Assembly (NCBI RefSeq): GCF_008831075.1
Contig: NZ_WBJX01000004.1
Span: 233,348 to 297,347 of the forward strand
DNA length: 64,000 bases
Direction of reading: 5' to 3'
Source: Pseudoclavibacter terrae
Lineage (GTDB): Bacteria; Actinomycetota; Actinomycetes; Actinomycetales; Microbacteriaceae
In this document: piece after piece, positions 1 to 7,785 of the stretch
How positions within the stretch are numbered: position 1 is the first letter of the stretch
How the letters are laid out: each line of letters starts with the position of its first letter
Position numbers and translations under genes: made by a program
Notes under the pieces: generated by a model
What the model saw: only the letters and a program-made list of their open reading frames with translations
The model's database searches: none
Told to the model about the DNA's origin: nothing

Positions 1-901
1 GCTGCGGCTGCGTGAGGTGCAGCACGTGGCGCAGGTCGGCACCGTGCAGCTCGGCGTCCCGCAGGTCGGCGCCGAGGAGGTCGGCCCATCGCAGGTCCGC
101 GCCACGAAGCTTCGCCGCGATGAGCAGAGCCCCGCGCAACTCGACGGCGCGCAGGTCTCCTTCGGAGAAGTCGGTGCCGAGGTAGGCGCCGCGCGGCTCG
201 ACCCGCGACCAGGCCCCGGATGCGCGGCGGCGGGGCGCGTGCGCCCGCCTCACCTCGCGGCTCACGGCTCCCAGCAGCTCGCCCGCGGCGGGCCTGCTCG
301 ATTCGACTGCCGCTCGCAGCACGGCCACGCTGGGGGACGCGGCCTGCGCGTCCACACGATCGAGCAGGGCGTCGATTCGGCGCAGCAGCGGCCGGTCGGC
401 TGTGCGCCGCCTGGCCTCGGTCAGTAGCCACAGCACCTCGTGCAGTTGACGCACGAGCGGGAACACCGCGAACATCGCGTCGCGCAGCCCCTCGCCCTCG
501 CGCCAGTCGCCACCGCCGAAGGTCTCCTGCGTGACCCGCTGTCCGGCGCCGTGGCACTCGAAGACGGTGCAGCCCCGGTACCCGCGCTCGAGGAGCACCG
601 CGTGGATGCTGCAGCCGAGGTTCTCGTCGAGGTTGCGGCACGGTTTGCCTGCTGGCTTCTCGTGGGCGAAGTCGTCGCCCCGAGAGAAGGCGAGGGCCGA
701 GCAGCAGAGCGCCACGCAGCGCGCGCAGTCGCTCTGGAAGCGCGTCTCGTCTGCATCCGCGCCACGCCGAGCGCCGGAAGCGCCCCCGGCGGATCCTCCC
801 GAGCGAGGCCCGGCCGTTCGACCCGAAGCGGGGTCGACAGTCAGCGGCATCGGCACGCTCGGCCGGTGCCGCAGCTCCTCGCCGGGGTCGCCTGGTGACA
901 T
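1..901 (-). CDS. pentapeptide-repeat protein with Cys-rich N-terminus (3' end outside window)
   Basis: This reading frame is open from an ATG at 901 down to base 1 with no stop, so it is cut by the window edge. About 300 residues are visible. Residues ~55-120 carry a cysteine-rich stretch (DCARCVALCC, then GKPCRNLDENLGCSIH and YRGCTVFECHGAGQ) typical of a group of actinobacterial pentapeptide-repeat proteins. The last ~60 visible residues are A(D/E)L-type repeats (RGADLRWADLLGADLRDAEL), which form a right-handed quadrilateral beta-helix in this family. The cysteine spacing could bind metal, but that is inference. Its biochemical role is unknown. It is divergent from the metal-ABC operon, and the mirror-frame ORFs across 17-898 are shadows. 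Confidence 0.8.
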   Translation of the reverse strand, partial: MSPGDPGEELRHRPSVPMPLTVDPASGRTAGPRSGGSAGGASGARRGADADETRFQSDCARCVALCCSALAFSRGDDFAHEKPAGKPCRNLDENLGCSIHAVLLERGYRGCTVFECHGAGQRVTQETFGGGDWREGEGLRDAMFAVFPLVRQLHEVLWLLTEARRRTADRPLLRRIDALLDRVDAQAASPSVAVLRAAVESSRPAAGELLGAVSREVRRAHAPRRRASGAWSRVEPRGAYLGTDFSEGDLRAVELRGALLIAAKLRGADLRWADLLGADLRDAELHGADLRHVLHLTQPQ

Positions 902-1003
902 CGTGGCCACAGCCTACGTTCGCATCCGCATGCTCGCGCTGAGCGTCTTTCACCCTGTGGATCACTCCGGGCGAGCGCGGGTCGCCCCGACTCCGGCACG
1001 AAA

Positions 1004-1019
1004 GTTCGGCGCACCGAAC
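1004..1019. promoter_or_regulatory. palindromic operator candidate for MntR
   Basis: Perfect 6-4-6 dyad gttcgg-cgca-ccgaac directly upstream of the -35 of the metal ABC operon. DtxR/MntR proteins bind such palindromes and a DtxR-type gene lies ~3 kb away. That MntR binds here is inference. Confidence 0.5.
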
Positions 1020-1020
1020 A

Positions 1021-1050
1021 TTGTTCTTCCCCAAGCCGTAGCGCTATGCT
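1021..1050 (+). promoter_or_regulatory. promoter of metal ABC operon, probably leaderless
   Basis: TTGTTC (1021-1026), an 18-nt spacer and TATGCT (1045-1050) give a transcription start at about 1057, which is the A of the ATG. No Shine-Dalgarno sequence precedes that ATG, so the mRNA is probably leaderless. Confidence 0.55.
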
Positions 1051-1056
1051 CTGGGC

Positions 1057-2007
1057 ATGCTGACCCCCGTGCTGCATGCAGCCAGACGGAAGGCCACCCG
1101 CATCGTCGCGGCCGGCCTCGCACTCGTCGCGCTCGCATCCCTCACCGCTTGTGCCCCCGCCGCCGAGGACGACGACCGCCCCGTCGTCCTCACCACCTTC
1201 ACGGTGCTCGCCGACATCGCCAGACAGGTCGCCGGCGACGAGCTCCGGGTCGAGTCGATCACCAAGGTCGGCGCGGAGATCCACGGCTACGAACCGACCC
1301 CCCTCGACGTCGCGAAGGCCTCCGAGGCCGACCTGATCCTCGACAACGGCATGAACCTCGAGGCGTGGTTCGAGCAGTTCGTCGCGAGCATGGATGTGCC
1401 GCACGTCGTCGTCAGCGACGGCGTCGAAGAGGTGCCGATCGTGGGTGACGCCTACGCGGGGCTCCCCAACCCGCACGCCTGGATGTCGCCCCTCAACGTG
1501 CAGCTCTACGTCGACAACATGGTCACGGCCTTCTCCGACCTCGCGCCAGCAAGCGCGAGCATTTTCCAGGAGAACGCCGCCGCCTACAAGGCCGAGCTGC
1601 AGGCCGTGCACGACGAGCTCATCGCCGCGATCGAGCCGCTCCCCACCTCGCAGCGCGCACTCGTCACGTGCGAAGGAGCCTTCTCCTACCTCGCCCGCGA
1701 TGCCGGGCTGCAGGAGGTCTACATCTGGCCCGTCAACGCGGAGCAGCAGGCCACGCCGCAGCAGATCGCGGGCGTCATCGACCACGTGCGCGACAACGAC
1801 GTACCCGCAGTCTTCTGCGAGTCGACCGTCTCGGATGCACCCATGCGTCAGGTCGTGGACGCCACGGACGCCGAGTTCGGCGGCACGCTCTACGTCGACT
1901 CGCTGAGCGAGGAGGACGGCCCAGTGCCCAGCTACCTCGACCTCATCCGGCACGACGTCGACACGATCGTGGCCGGCCTCACCGGCGAGCAGGGACGCGA
2001 GTCGTGA
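1057..2007 (+). CDS. metal ABC transporter substrate-binding lipoprotein (ZnuA/MntC-like)
   Basis: 316-residue extracytoplasmic metal-binding lipoprotein of the cluster A-I family, which delivers Mn or Zn to an ABC-3 importer. A basic N-terminus and hydrophobic segment end in the lipobox ASLTAC, so the mature protein starts at Cys ~29. The metal-site signature is present: GAEIHGYEPTP around residue 70, NPHAWMSP around 145, a Glu region near 200 and a late Asp region (YVDSLSEEDG). There is no His-rich loop, which favours Mn over Zn (inference). It is first in a three-gene operon, overlaps the ATPase gene by GTGA, and is preceded by a candidate MntR operator. Confidence 0.93.
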   Translation: MLTPVLHAARRKATRIVAAGLALVALASLTACAPAAEDDDRPVVLTTFTVLADIARQVAGDELRVESITKVGAEIHGYEPTPLDVAKASEADLILDNGMNLEAWFEQFVASMDVPHVVVSDGVEEVPIVGDAYAGLPNPHAWMSPLNVQLYVDNMVTAFSDLAPASASIFQENAAAYKAELQAVHDELIAAIEPLPTSQRALVTCEGAFSYLARDAGLQEVYIWPVNAEQQATPQQIAGVIDHVRDNDVPAVFCESTVSDAPMRQVVDATDAEFGGTLYVDSLSEEDGPVPSYLDLIRHDVDTIVAGLTGEQGRES

Positions 2008-2795
2008 GCCGCGCATCCAGCTCCGCCCCCAGCGGCGCATCCGCATCCGGCACCGCCGCGTCGCCCGCCATCGAGGTCGACGCCCTCACGGTGCACTACG
2101 GCGAGGTGCTCGCGCTCGACGGCGCCAGCCTCGCCATCTCGCCGGGGCGCGTGTGCGGCCTCATCGGCATGAACGGCTCCGGCAAGTCGACGCTCTTCAA
2201 GTCCATCATGGGCGTCGTGCGCCCCGATGCGGGCACGGTCCGCATCCTCGGCGGCTCGTCGGCGGATGCACGCAAGCGGGGCAGCGTCAGCTACGTCCCG
2301 CAGAGCGAGCAGGTCGACTGGGACTTCCCGCTGTCGGTGCGGGACGTCGTCATGACGGGCCGCTACGGGCACCTCGGCATCACCAGGAGGCCGAAGGCGC
2401 GCGACCACGCCGCCGTCGATGCGGCGCTCGAGCGCGTCGAGCTGAGCGACCTCGCGGGCCGCCAGATCGGGCAGCTCTCCGGCGGGCAGCGCAAGCGCGC
2501 CTTCGTCGCCCGCGGCATCGCCCAGGAGGCCCAGGTGCTGCTGCTCGACGAGCCCTTCGCGGGCGTCGACACCCGCTCACAGGCGACCATGACGCGCCTC
2601 CTCCGCGAGCTCGCGGCGCAGGGCGTCTGCATCCTGATCGCCACGCACGACCTCGGCTCGCTGCCCGAGCTCGCCGACGAGGCCGTGCTCTTCAACCGGC
2701 GCGTGCTCCTGCACGCCAGCCCCGAGGAGATCATCAGGCCGGAGAACCTGGCCCTCGCCTTCGGCATCGACACGGGCAAGGGGGCGGCCGCATGA
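2004..2795 (+). CDS. metal ABC transporter ATP-binding protein
   Basis: 263-residue nucleotide-binding subunit of the metal importer. The GTG at 2004 overlaps the stop of the lipoprotein gene, so translation is probably coupled. Walker A is GMNGSGKST, the Q-loop is VPQSEQVDWDFP, the signature is LSGGQRKRAF and Walker B is VLLLDEPF, followed by ATHDLGS with the switch histidine. The Q-loop sequence VDWDFPLSV is typical of Mn/Zn/Fe ABC ATPases. About 20 Ala/Ser-rich residues precede the core, so a slightly later start is possible. It energises the permease encoded at 2908. Confidence 0.93.
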   Translation: MSRASSSAPSGASASGTAASPAIEVDALTVHYGEVLALDGASLAISPGRVCGLIGMNGSGKSTLFKSIMGVVRPDAGTVRILGGSSADARKRGSVSYVPQSEQVDWDFPLSVRDVVMTGRYGHLGITRRPKARDHAAVDAALERVELSDLAGRQIGQLSGGQRKRAFVARGIAQEAQVLLLDEPFAGVDTRSQATMTRLLRELAAQGVCILIATHDLGSLPELADEAVLFNRRVLLHASPEEIIRPENLALAFGIDTGKGAAA

Positions 2796-2911
2796 GCCCC
2801 GCATCCGCCGACAGAGTTGTGGCGACGTGCAGCTCCCCGCCGCCGCGACAGCAAGCATCCACAACTCTGCGCCGCGAGCGCCGCGAACCCCGAGATGGAG
2901 ACCGCGCATGA
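2792..2911 (+). other. coupling mini-ORF in the metal ABC operon
   Basis: A 39-codon frame starts with the ATG at 2792, which overlaps the ATPase stop (ATGA). It ends with a TGA at 2909-2911 that overlaps the permease ATG at 2908. Its interior is filled by an inverted repeat. It may simply carry ribosomes across an inserted palindrome to the permease start. No recognisable protein domain. Confidence 0.35.
2812..2869. repeat. intercistronic inverted repeat
   Basis: An exact 11-bp inverted repeat, cagagttgtgg (2812-2822) and ccacaactctg (2859-2869), is separated by 36 nt between the ATPase and permease genes. It could form an RNA hairpin that tunes permease expression or be a small mobile palindrome. 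Confidence 0.6.
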
Positions 2912-3771
2912 ATCTCGTCGACCTCCTCCTCGAGCCGCTGGGCTACGAGTTCATGGTGCGGGCCCTCATCACGACCGTCATCACAGCCATCGTGTGTGCC
3001 CTCCTCAGCTGCTGGCTGGTCCTCATCGGCTGGTCTCTCATGGGCGACGCCGTCTCGCACGCCGTCCTCCCCGGCGTTGTGCTCGCCTACATCGCCGGAG
3101 CGCCGTTCGCGCTCGGAGCCCTCGTGTTCGGGCTGCTCGCAGTCGGCCTCATCGGCGTCATCCGAGACACGAGCAGGGTGAAGGAGGACGCGGCGATCGG
3201 CATCGTCTTCACGACCCTGTTCGCGTTCGGCCTCGTCCTCATCTCGGTCACCCCGAGCCAGACCGACCTCAGCCACATCCTCTTCGGCAACCTCCTGGGC
3301 GTCAGCAACACGGACCTCGTGCAGATCGGCATCCTCGCCGCCATCGTCGCGGTCGTGCTGCTCGTGAAGCGTCGCGACTTCACGCTCGTCGCCTTCGACG
3401 CGACCCACGCCCACGCGATCGGCCTCAACCCGCGACTGCTGCGAGGCGCGCTCCTCGGGCTCCTCGCGCTGACGGCCGTCGTCGCGTTGCAGACCGTCGG
3501 CGTCATCCTCGTCGTCGCGATGCTCATCATCCCCGGCGCAACCGCGACCGTGCTCACGCGCAGCTTCGCGCGGATGCTCGTCATCGCCCCCATCGTGTCC
3601 GTCGTCTGCTCCGCCATCGGCCTCTACGCCAGCTACTACCTCGACGCGGCGTCGGGCGGCATGATCGTGCTCGCACAGGGCGTCGCGTTCCTGCTCGCCT
3701 ACCTGCTCTCGCCGACGCAGGGACTCGTCACGTCGCGCTTCGTCGCGCGTCGCCGCGCGAAGGTCGCGTGA
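2908..3771 (+). CDS. metal ABC transporter permease (ABC-3 family)
   Basis: 287-residue integral membrane permease with about eight or nine hydrophobic helices, the membrane partner of the metal importer. I chose ATG 2908 (MNLVDLLLEPLGYEFM) because family members start this way. An in-frame ATG at 2827 would add 27 proline-rich residues coming from the intercistronic palindrome. Family landmarks are SLMGDAVSHAVLPGV near residue 50, the cytoplasmic stretch RVKEDAAIGI, and VALQTVGVILVVAMLIIPGATA near 195-215. It is last in the operon and converges on the mntR gene. Confidence 0.92.
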   Translation: MNLVDLLLEPLGYEFMVRALITTVITAIVCALLSCWLVLIGWSLMGDAVSHAVLPGVVLAYIAGAPFALGALVFGLLAVGLIGVIRDTSRVKEDAAIGIVFTTLFAFGLVLISVTPSQTDLSHILFGNLLGVSNTDLVQIGILAAIVAVVLLVKRRDFTLVAFDATHAHAIGLNPRLLRGALLGLLALTAVVALQTVGVILVVAMLIIPGATATVLTRSFARMLVIAPIVSVVCSAIGLYASYYLDAASGGMIVLAQGVAFLLAYLLSPTQGLVTSRFVARRRAKVA

Positions 3772-3817
3772 GCGACGTAGCCATCAGGTCGACGCCCATC
3801 CCCGCCGCGAGTTGCCG

Positions 3818-3854
3818 CAAAGGGTTGCCACGTGAATTTGAGAACGACCCTTTG
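3818..3854. terminator. possible bidirectional terminator
   Basis: An 8-bp inverted repeat, caaagggt (3818-3825) and accctttg (3847-3854), lies between the convergent permease and mntR genes. The stem is modest and there is no strong U-run. Confidence 0.35.
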
Positions 3855-3907
3855 AGGCGACTCGCGTATCGGATCGGCCGCACAGCGGGAGACGCCCAAC
3901 GGGGTCC

Positions 3908-4588
3908 CTAGACCGAGGTCACCCAGACGGCGCGAGCGGCCACCGGGCCGAGCGCGAACGGGGCCGCGGCCGCCGCATCCACGACGCCCACCAGGAGCGA
4001 CTCGGAGTACGGGTCGCTTTCGCCGATCTCGAGTCGCGCCCCGACGGTGAGCCCCTTGGCGGCGAAGTACTTGAGCAGCTCGGGGTCGGAGTCGGAGATG
4101 CGCTCGACGACAACACGCGTGCCCGCGTCGAGGCTGCCGAGCAGCACAGCCTGCGGGATGCTCACCTCGCCGGTCGCTGACGGGATCGGGTCGCCGTGCG
4201 GGTCGCGCTCCGGGTGCCCGAGCAGCGCGTCGATTCGATCGACCATGAGGTCGGACACGGAGTGCTCGAGGTTCTCGGCCTCGTCGTGCACCTCATCCCA
4301 CCCGTACTGCAGCACCTCGACGAGGAACGTCTCGAGCAGCCGGTGCCTGCGAATCATGGCGAGCGCGTGCGCGCGCCCTTCCGCCGTGAGCGAGATGCTC
4401 CCGTAGCGCGCGTGCTCCAGCAGGCCCTGGTCGGCGAGCTTGCGGATGCCCTCGGAGACGGTCGAGAGCCGGAGCTGCAGCCGCTCGGCGACGATCGTTG
4501 CCGTGACGGGCGCATCCGACCACTCTTGGAGACTCCAGACCACCTTGAGGTAGTTCTGCGCGCTCACCGAGAGTTCTGACACCGACAT
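3908..4588 (-). CDS. mntR: metal-dependent transcriptional regulator, DtxR/MntR family
   Basis: 226-residue regulator in three parts. An N-terminal winged helix-turn-helix spans ~residues 5-65 (SAQNYLKVVWSLQEW, RLSTVSEGIRKLADQGLLEH). A metal-binding/dimerisation domain spans ~66-140, with MIRRHRLLETFLVEVL and DEAENLEHSVS carrying His/Glu ligands. A C-terminal SH3-like FeoA-type domain spans ~150-226. The family represses Mn or Fe uptake when metal is plentiful. Convergent proximity to a metal ABC operon with a palindrome at its promoter supports the Mn reading, although the specificity cannot be proven from sequence alone. Confidence 0.9.
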   Translation of the reverse strand: MSVSELSVSAQNYLKVVWSLQEWSDAPVTATIVAERLQLRLSTVSEGIRKLADQGLLEHARYGSISLTAEGRAHALAMIRRHRLLETFLVEVLQYGWDEVHDEAENLEHSVSDLMVDRIDALLGHPERDPHGDPIPSATGEVSIPQAVLLGSLDAGTRVVVERISDSDPELLKYFAAKGLTVGARLEIGESDPYSESLLVGVVDAAAAAPFALGPVAARAVWVTSV

Positions 4589-4660
4589 GCGGCCAAGCCT
4601 ACGGGCAGGGGTGTGCTGCGCGCGGATGCGCCGGAACGCGGATGCCGCGACGGCGGACGG

Positions 4661-4993
4661 TCAGGCGCTCCACCGGTCGCCGAAGCGGCTCTCGCCCGCG
4701 AGCATCGTCCACACCGTGGTGCTGAGCGGCGGATACTCCGTCGCGATACGGCGCATGAGCTGCGCGTCGTGCGCGCCGCTCTCCGGCGCCTCGTCGCCAC
4801 CCCGCTCGAGCGCTTCGGCGCGCATGAGCAGCACGACCAGCTCGTCGACGGTCGGCAGCTCCTGCATGAAGCGCCACGGGTCCTCCCCGTTGCGGGCACG
4901 TGCGTAGATCATCGTCTCGCGCTCGTCCTGCGCTTCGGCGCGCAGGACCTCCAGGCTGGCTCGCCTGGTCAGTTCATAGCGCTCGGTTTCCAC
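4661..4993 (-). CDS. small uncharacterised protein
   Basis: 110 residues from a GTG at 4993. The protein is acidic, Glu/Arg-rich and predicted mostly helical, with no signal peptide or membrane segment. It looks like a genuine soluble protein (TRRASLEVLRAEAQDERETM, PWRFMQELPTVDELVVLLMR) rather than a shadow, because there is no better frame over the region and its composition is normal. It sits between mntR on the same strand and the divergent sensor kinase gene. I do not recognise a family. Confidence 0.6.
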   Translation of the reverse strand: METERYELTRRASLEVLRAEAQDERETMIYARARNGEDPWRFMQELPTVDELVVLLMRAEALERGGDEAPESGAHDAQLMRRIATEYPPLSTTVWTMLAGESRFGDRWSA

Positions 4994-5128
4994 GCGACGA
5001 GCCTACGCGCCACCTCGTCATCCCGCTGGGACTTGTGGAATGAGCAGCGTTGCCTGTGGACAGAGGTCCGCCAGGGGCGTCCGCGTGAGAGTCTTCTCAC
5101 CTGCCAGGCTCCGGACTCCTGCGCCCCG

Positions 5129-5134
5129 GATAAT
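5129..5134 (+). promoter_or_regulatory. -10 element of the two-component operon, probably leaderless
   Basis: GATAAT lies six bases before the ATG at 5141, with no Shine-Dalgarno sequence in between. This suggests that transcription starts at the initiation codon. No convincing -35 is visible. Confidence 0.4.
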
Positions 5135-5140
5135 CGATGG

Positions 5141-6709
5141 ATGCGGGTGATGACGGCGGGCGAGGCACGGCTGGAGGTGCGGCCGCGCTCTTCGGTGCGG
5201 GTGCGCATCCTCGCGTCGATCCTGCTCGTCACGATGCTCGGCATGGTCGTCGCGGGCGCCACGAGCTACGTCGCCGCCCGCGAGCGCGTGCTCACGGGCG
5301 TCGACGAACGACTCATCACCGTGGCCGAGAGCGTACGCGGGCTCGTGAGCGGGCAGGAGCTCGCGGCGCCGACGACACCTGACTCGGCCAGCCCGACCGC
5401 GACCTCCAGCCCATCAGCGACCGCGCCAGACGCCGCCCGAACGTTCGCGAGCTCGACGGAGGCGCTCGAGCTCGTCATGCAGCGCCTCATCCCGGAACGC
5501 AACGAGGGAGCGCTCGGACTCATCGACGGAGCGCCCGCGTTCATCCCATCGACCGCGACGCCCTTCTCGCTCGTCGAGCTCCCCGCCCTCGTCGAACGCG
5601 CCGTGGGCGAGACCGCCGACGGCTCGGTGCGCATGGGCACGTTCGTCGACGCCACCCACGCCCTCCGGTACGTGGCCGTGCCGTTCACCGTGGGTGACGG
5701 CACGAGCACGGCCCTCTACCTCGCGGCCTACGACCTGCGTGCCGAGCTCGCCGACACCAACAGCACCTTCCAGACGTACGCCCTGGTCGCCGTCGCCGCC
5801 CTCGCCGTGATCGCCCTCGTCGGCTGGTTCGTCGCGGGCCGTCTGCTCAGGCCGCTGCGCGAGCTGCGGGAGACGGCGGCCTCCATCACGGGCAGCAACC
5901 GATCCGCGCGCATCCCCGTCGTCGGCCACGATGACGTCTCCGCGCTCACCGCCACCATCAACGGCATGCTCGACCGTCTCGACGGCTCCCTCACCGCCCA
6001 ACGGCAGCTGCTCGACGACGTGCGCCACGAGTTGAAGACCCCCATCACGATCGTGCGCGGGCACTTCGAGATCCTCGACCCGACAGACCCCGCAGAGACC
6101 CGAGAGACGGTTGCCCTCGCCCTCGACGAGCTCGACCGGATGAGCGAGCTCATCGACGACATCGAGGCGCTCGCCGTCAGCGAGCAGCAGGGCCTGCTGA
6201 GCCTGGCGCCGTGCGACGTGCTCGAGCTGACCGAGCAGGTGCACGCGAAGGCGAGCGCGCTCTCGGCGCACCGGTGGGTGCTCGAGCAGACGGCGCCGGT
6301 TGTCGTCGATGTCGACGCGCGACGCATCACGCAGGCCTGGCTGCAGCTCGCCGACAATGCAGCGAAGTACTCGCCGCCGGGCTCCCGGGTCGGCCTCGGG
6401 AGCCTCGTGGATGCGCGCGGCGAGCTGCGCCTGTGGGTGCGGGACGAGGGCGTCGGCATCCCCCCATCAGCCCAGGACCGCGTCTTCGACCGCTTCGGGC
6501 GGGCCGAGACGGGACGCAGCCAGACCGGATCGGGCCTCGGGCTGTCGATCGTGCAGTCCATCGCCCGCGGCCACGGCGGGCGCGTCGAACTCGAGAGCGA
6601 ACCGGGCGTCGGGTCGACGTTCACCATCGTGCTGCCCGGCGCTGGCGCCGCCTTCGGTCCGGAGCCGGCTGACACGACATCCGAACCCCAGCGAGAGGAC
6701 CCCGCATGA
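5141..6709 (+). CDS. two-component sensor histidine kinase
   Basis: 522-residue membrane sensor kinase. Transmembrane helix 1 (~22-44) and helix 2 (~205-230, ALVAVAALAVIALVGWFVAG) flank an extracytoplasmic sensor region of about 160 residues with a Ser/Thr/Pro-rich insert. A HAMP domain (RPLRELRETAASITGSNRSA) follows. The HisKA phosphoacceptor is His296 in DDVRHELKTP. The HATPase domain has Asn406 (N box, NAAKYSPPG), DEGVGIP and GSGLGLSIV. The longer upstream frame back to 4613 is not family-like, so I start at 5141. It overlaps its response regulator gene by ATGA. The signal is unknown; two small exported proteins downstream are candidate targets or partners. Confidence 0.93.
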   Translation: MRVMTAGEARLEVRPRSSVRVRILASILLVTMLGMVVAGATSYVAARERVLTGVDERLITVAESVRGLVSGQELAAPTTPDSASPTATSSPSATAPDAARTFASSTEALELVMQRLIPERNEGALGLIDGAPAFIPSTATPFSLVELPALVERAVGETADGSVRMGTFVDATHALRYVAVPFTVGDGTSTALYLAAYDLRAELADTNSTFQTYALVAVAALAVIALVGWFVAGRLLRPLRELRETAASITGSNRSARIPVVGHDDVSALTATINGMLDRLDGSLTAQRQLLDDVRHELKTPITIVRGHFEILDPTDPAETRETVALALDELDRMSELIDDIEALAVSEQQGLLSLAPCDVLELTEQVHAKASALSAHRWVLEQTAPVVVDVDARRITQAWLQLADNAAKYSPPGSRVGLGSLVDARGELRLWVRDEGVGIPPSAQDRVFDRFGRAETGRSQTGSGLGLSIVQSIARGHGGRVELESEPGVGSTFTIVLPGAGAAFGPEPADTTSEPQREDPA

Positions 6710-7362
6710 GCAGCATCCTGGTCGTCGAAGACGAGGCGCGCATCGCCTCGTTCGTCGAGAAGGGCCTGAAGTCGAGCGGCTACGCCGTGACGGTCGCGGT
6801 CAACGGCACCGACGGCTTCGAGCTCGCCCGCGGCGGTGACTTCGACCTGGTGCTCCTCGACGTCGGACTCCCGGGTCTCGACGGCTTCGAAGTCCTCGAC
6901 CGACTCCGCGCCGAAGGCAACGCCGTCCCCGTCATCATGCTCACGGCCCGAACCTCGGTCGAGGCGACGGTGCGGGGCCTCGATGGCGGGGCCAACGACT
7001 ACCTCGCGAAGCCGTTCAAGTTCGACGAGCTGCTCGCGCGCATCCGCCTGCGGCTTCGGGATGCGGGCCAGGTGGCGGCCACCGAGCTCACCCATGACGA
7101 CCTGCTGCTCGACCTCCGAACGCGGCGTGTGCGGGTGAATGGCGCCGACATCGACCTGTCGGCGCGCGAGTTCGGCCTCGCCGAGCAGTTCTTCGGCAAC
7201 CCAGGGCAGGTGCTCAGCCGAGAACAGCTGCTGAGCCGAGTGTGGGGATTCGATTTCGATCCAGGTTCGAACGTCGTCGACGTGTACGTGCGGTACCTGC
7301 GGGGCAAGATCGGCGCGGACCGGATCGAGACGGTGCGGGGCATGGGCTACCGCCTGCGCTGA
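6706..7362 (+). CDS. response regulator, OmpR/PhoB family
   Basis: 218-residue transcription factor paired with the preceding kinase. The receiver domain (~3-115) contains the acidic pocket VVEDE, phosphoacceptor Asp52 in LLDVGLPG, the switch Thr in MLTART and Lys102 in AKPFKF. The C-terminal winged helix (~130-218) ends in the usual DVYVRYLRGKIG and VRGMGYRLR. One odd point is that the region usually reading TxxEFxLLxxL is AREFGLAEQFFGNPGQVLSRE, a small departure. Phosphorylation by the linked kinase should drive DNA binding. Targets may include the adjacent small exported-protein genes (inference). Confidence 0.94.
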   Translation: MSSILVVEDEARIASFVEKGLKSSGYAVTVAVNGTDGFELARGGDFDLVLLDVGLPGLDGFEVLDRLRAEGNAVPVIMLTARTSVEATVRGLDGGANDYLAKPFKFDELLARIRLRLRDAGQVAATELTHDDLLLDLRTRRVRVNGADIDLSAREFGLAEQFFGNPGQVLSREQLLSRVWGFDFDPGSNVVDVYVRYLRGKIGADRIETVRGMGYRLR

Positions 7363-7400
7363 GCCGAGCCCGCGCGCAGCGACGGGTGCCCCTCGGCGCC

Positions 7401-7425
7401 CCAGGTCAGTCCTCGTCGTCCCAGG

Positions 7426-7440
<15 letters not shown>
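7401..7440. repeat. exact 20-bp tandem duplication at a gene end
   Basis: The unit ccaggtcagtcctcgtcgtc occurs at 7401-7420 and 7421-7440. The stop codon and last residues of the minus-strand gene ending at 7426 lie in the right-hand copy, and the left copy is a duplicate of that gene end. Confidence 0.9.

Positions 7441-7781
<341 letters not shown>

Positions 7782-7785
<4 letters not shown>

Noticed and set aside
841..2046. 401-codon minus-strand frame over the metal-binding lipoprotein gene
   Set aside because: Antisense to a gene with a lipobox and family motifs; it is a shadow.
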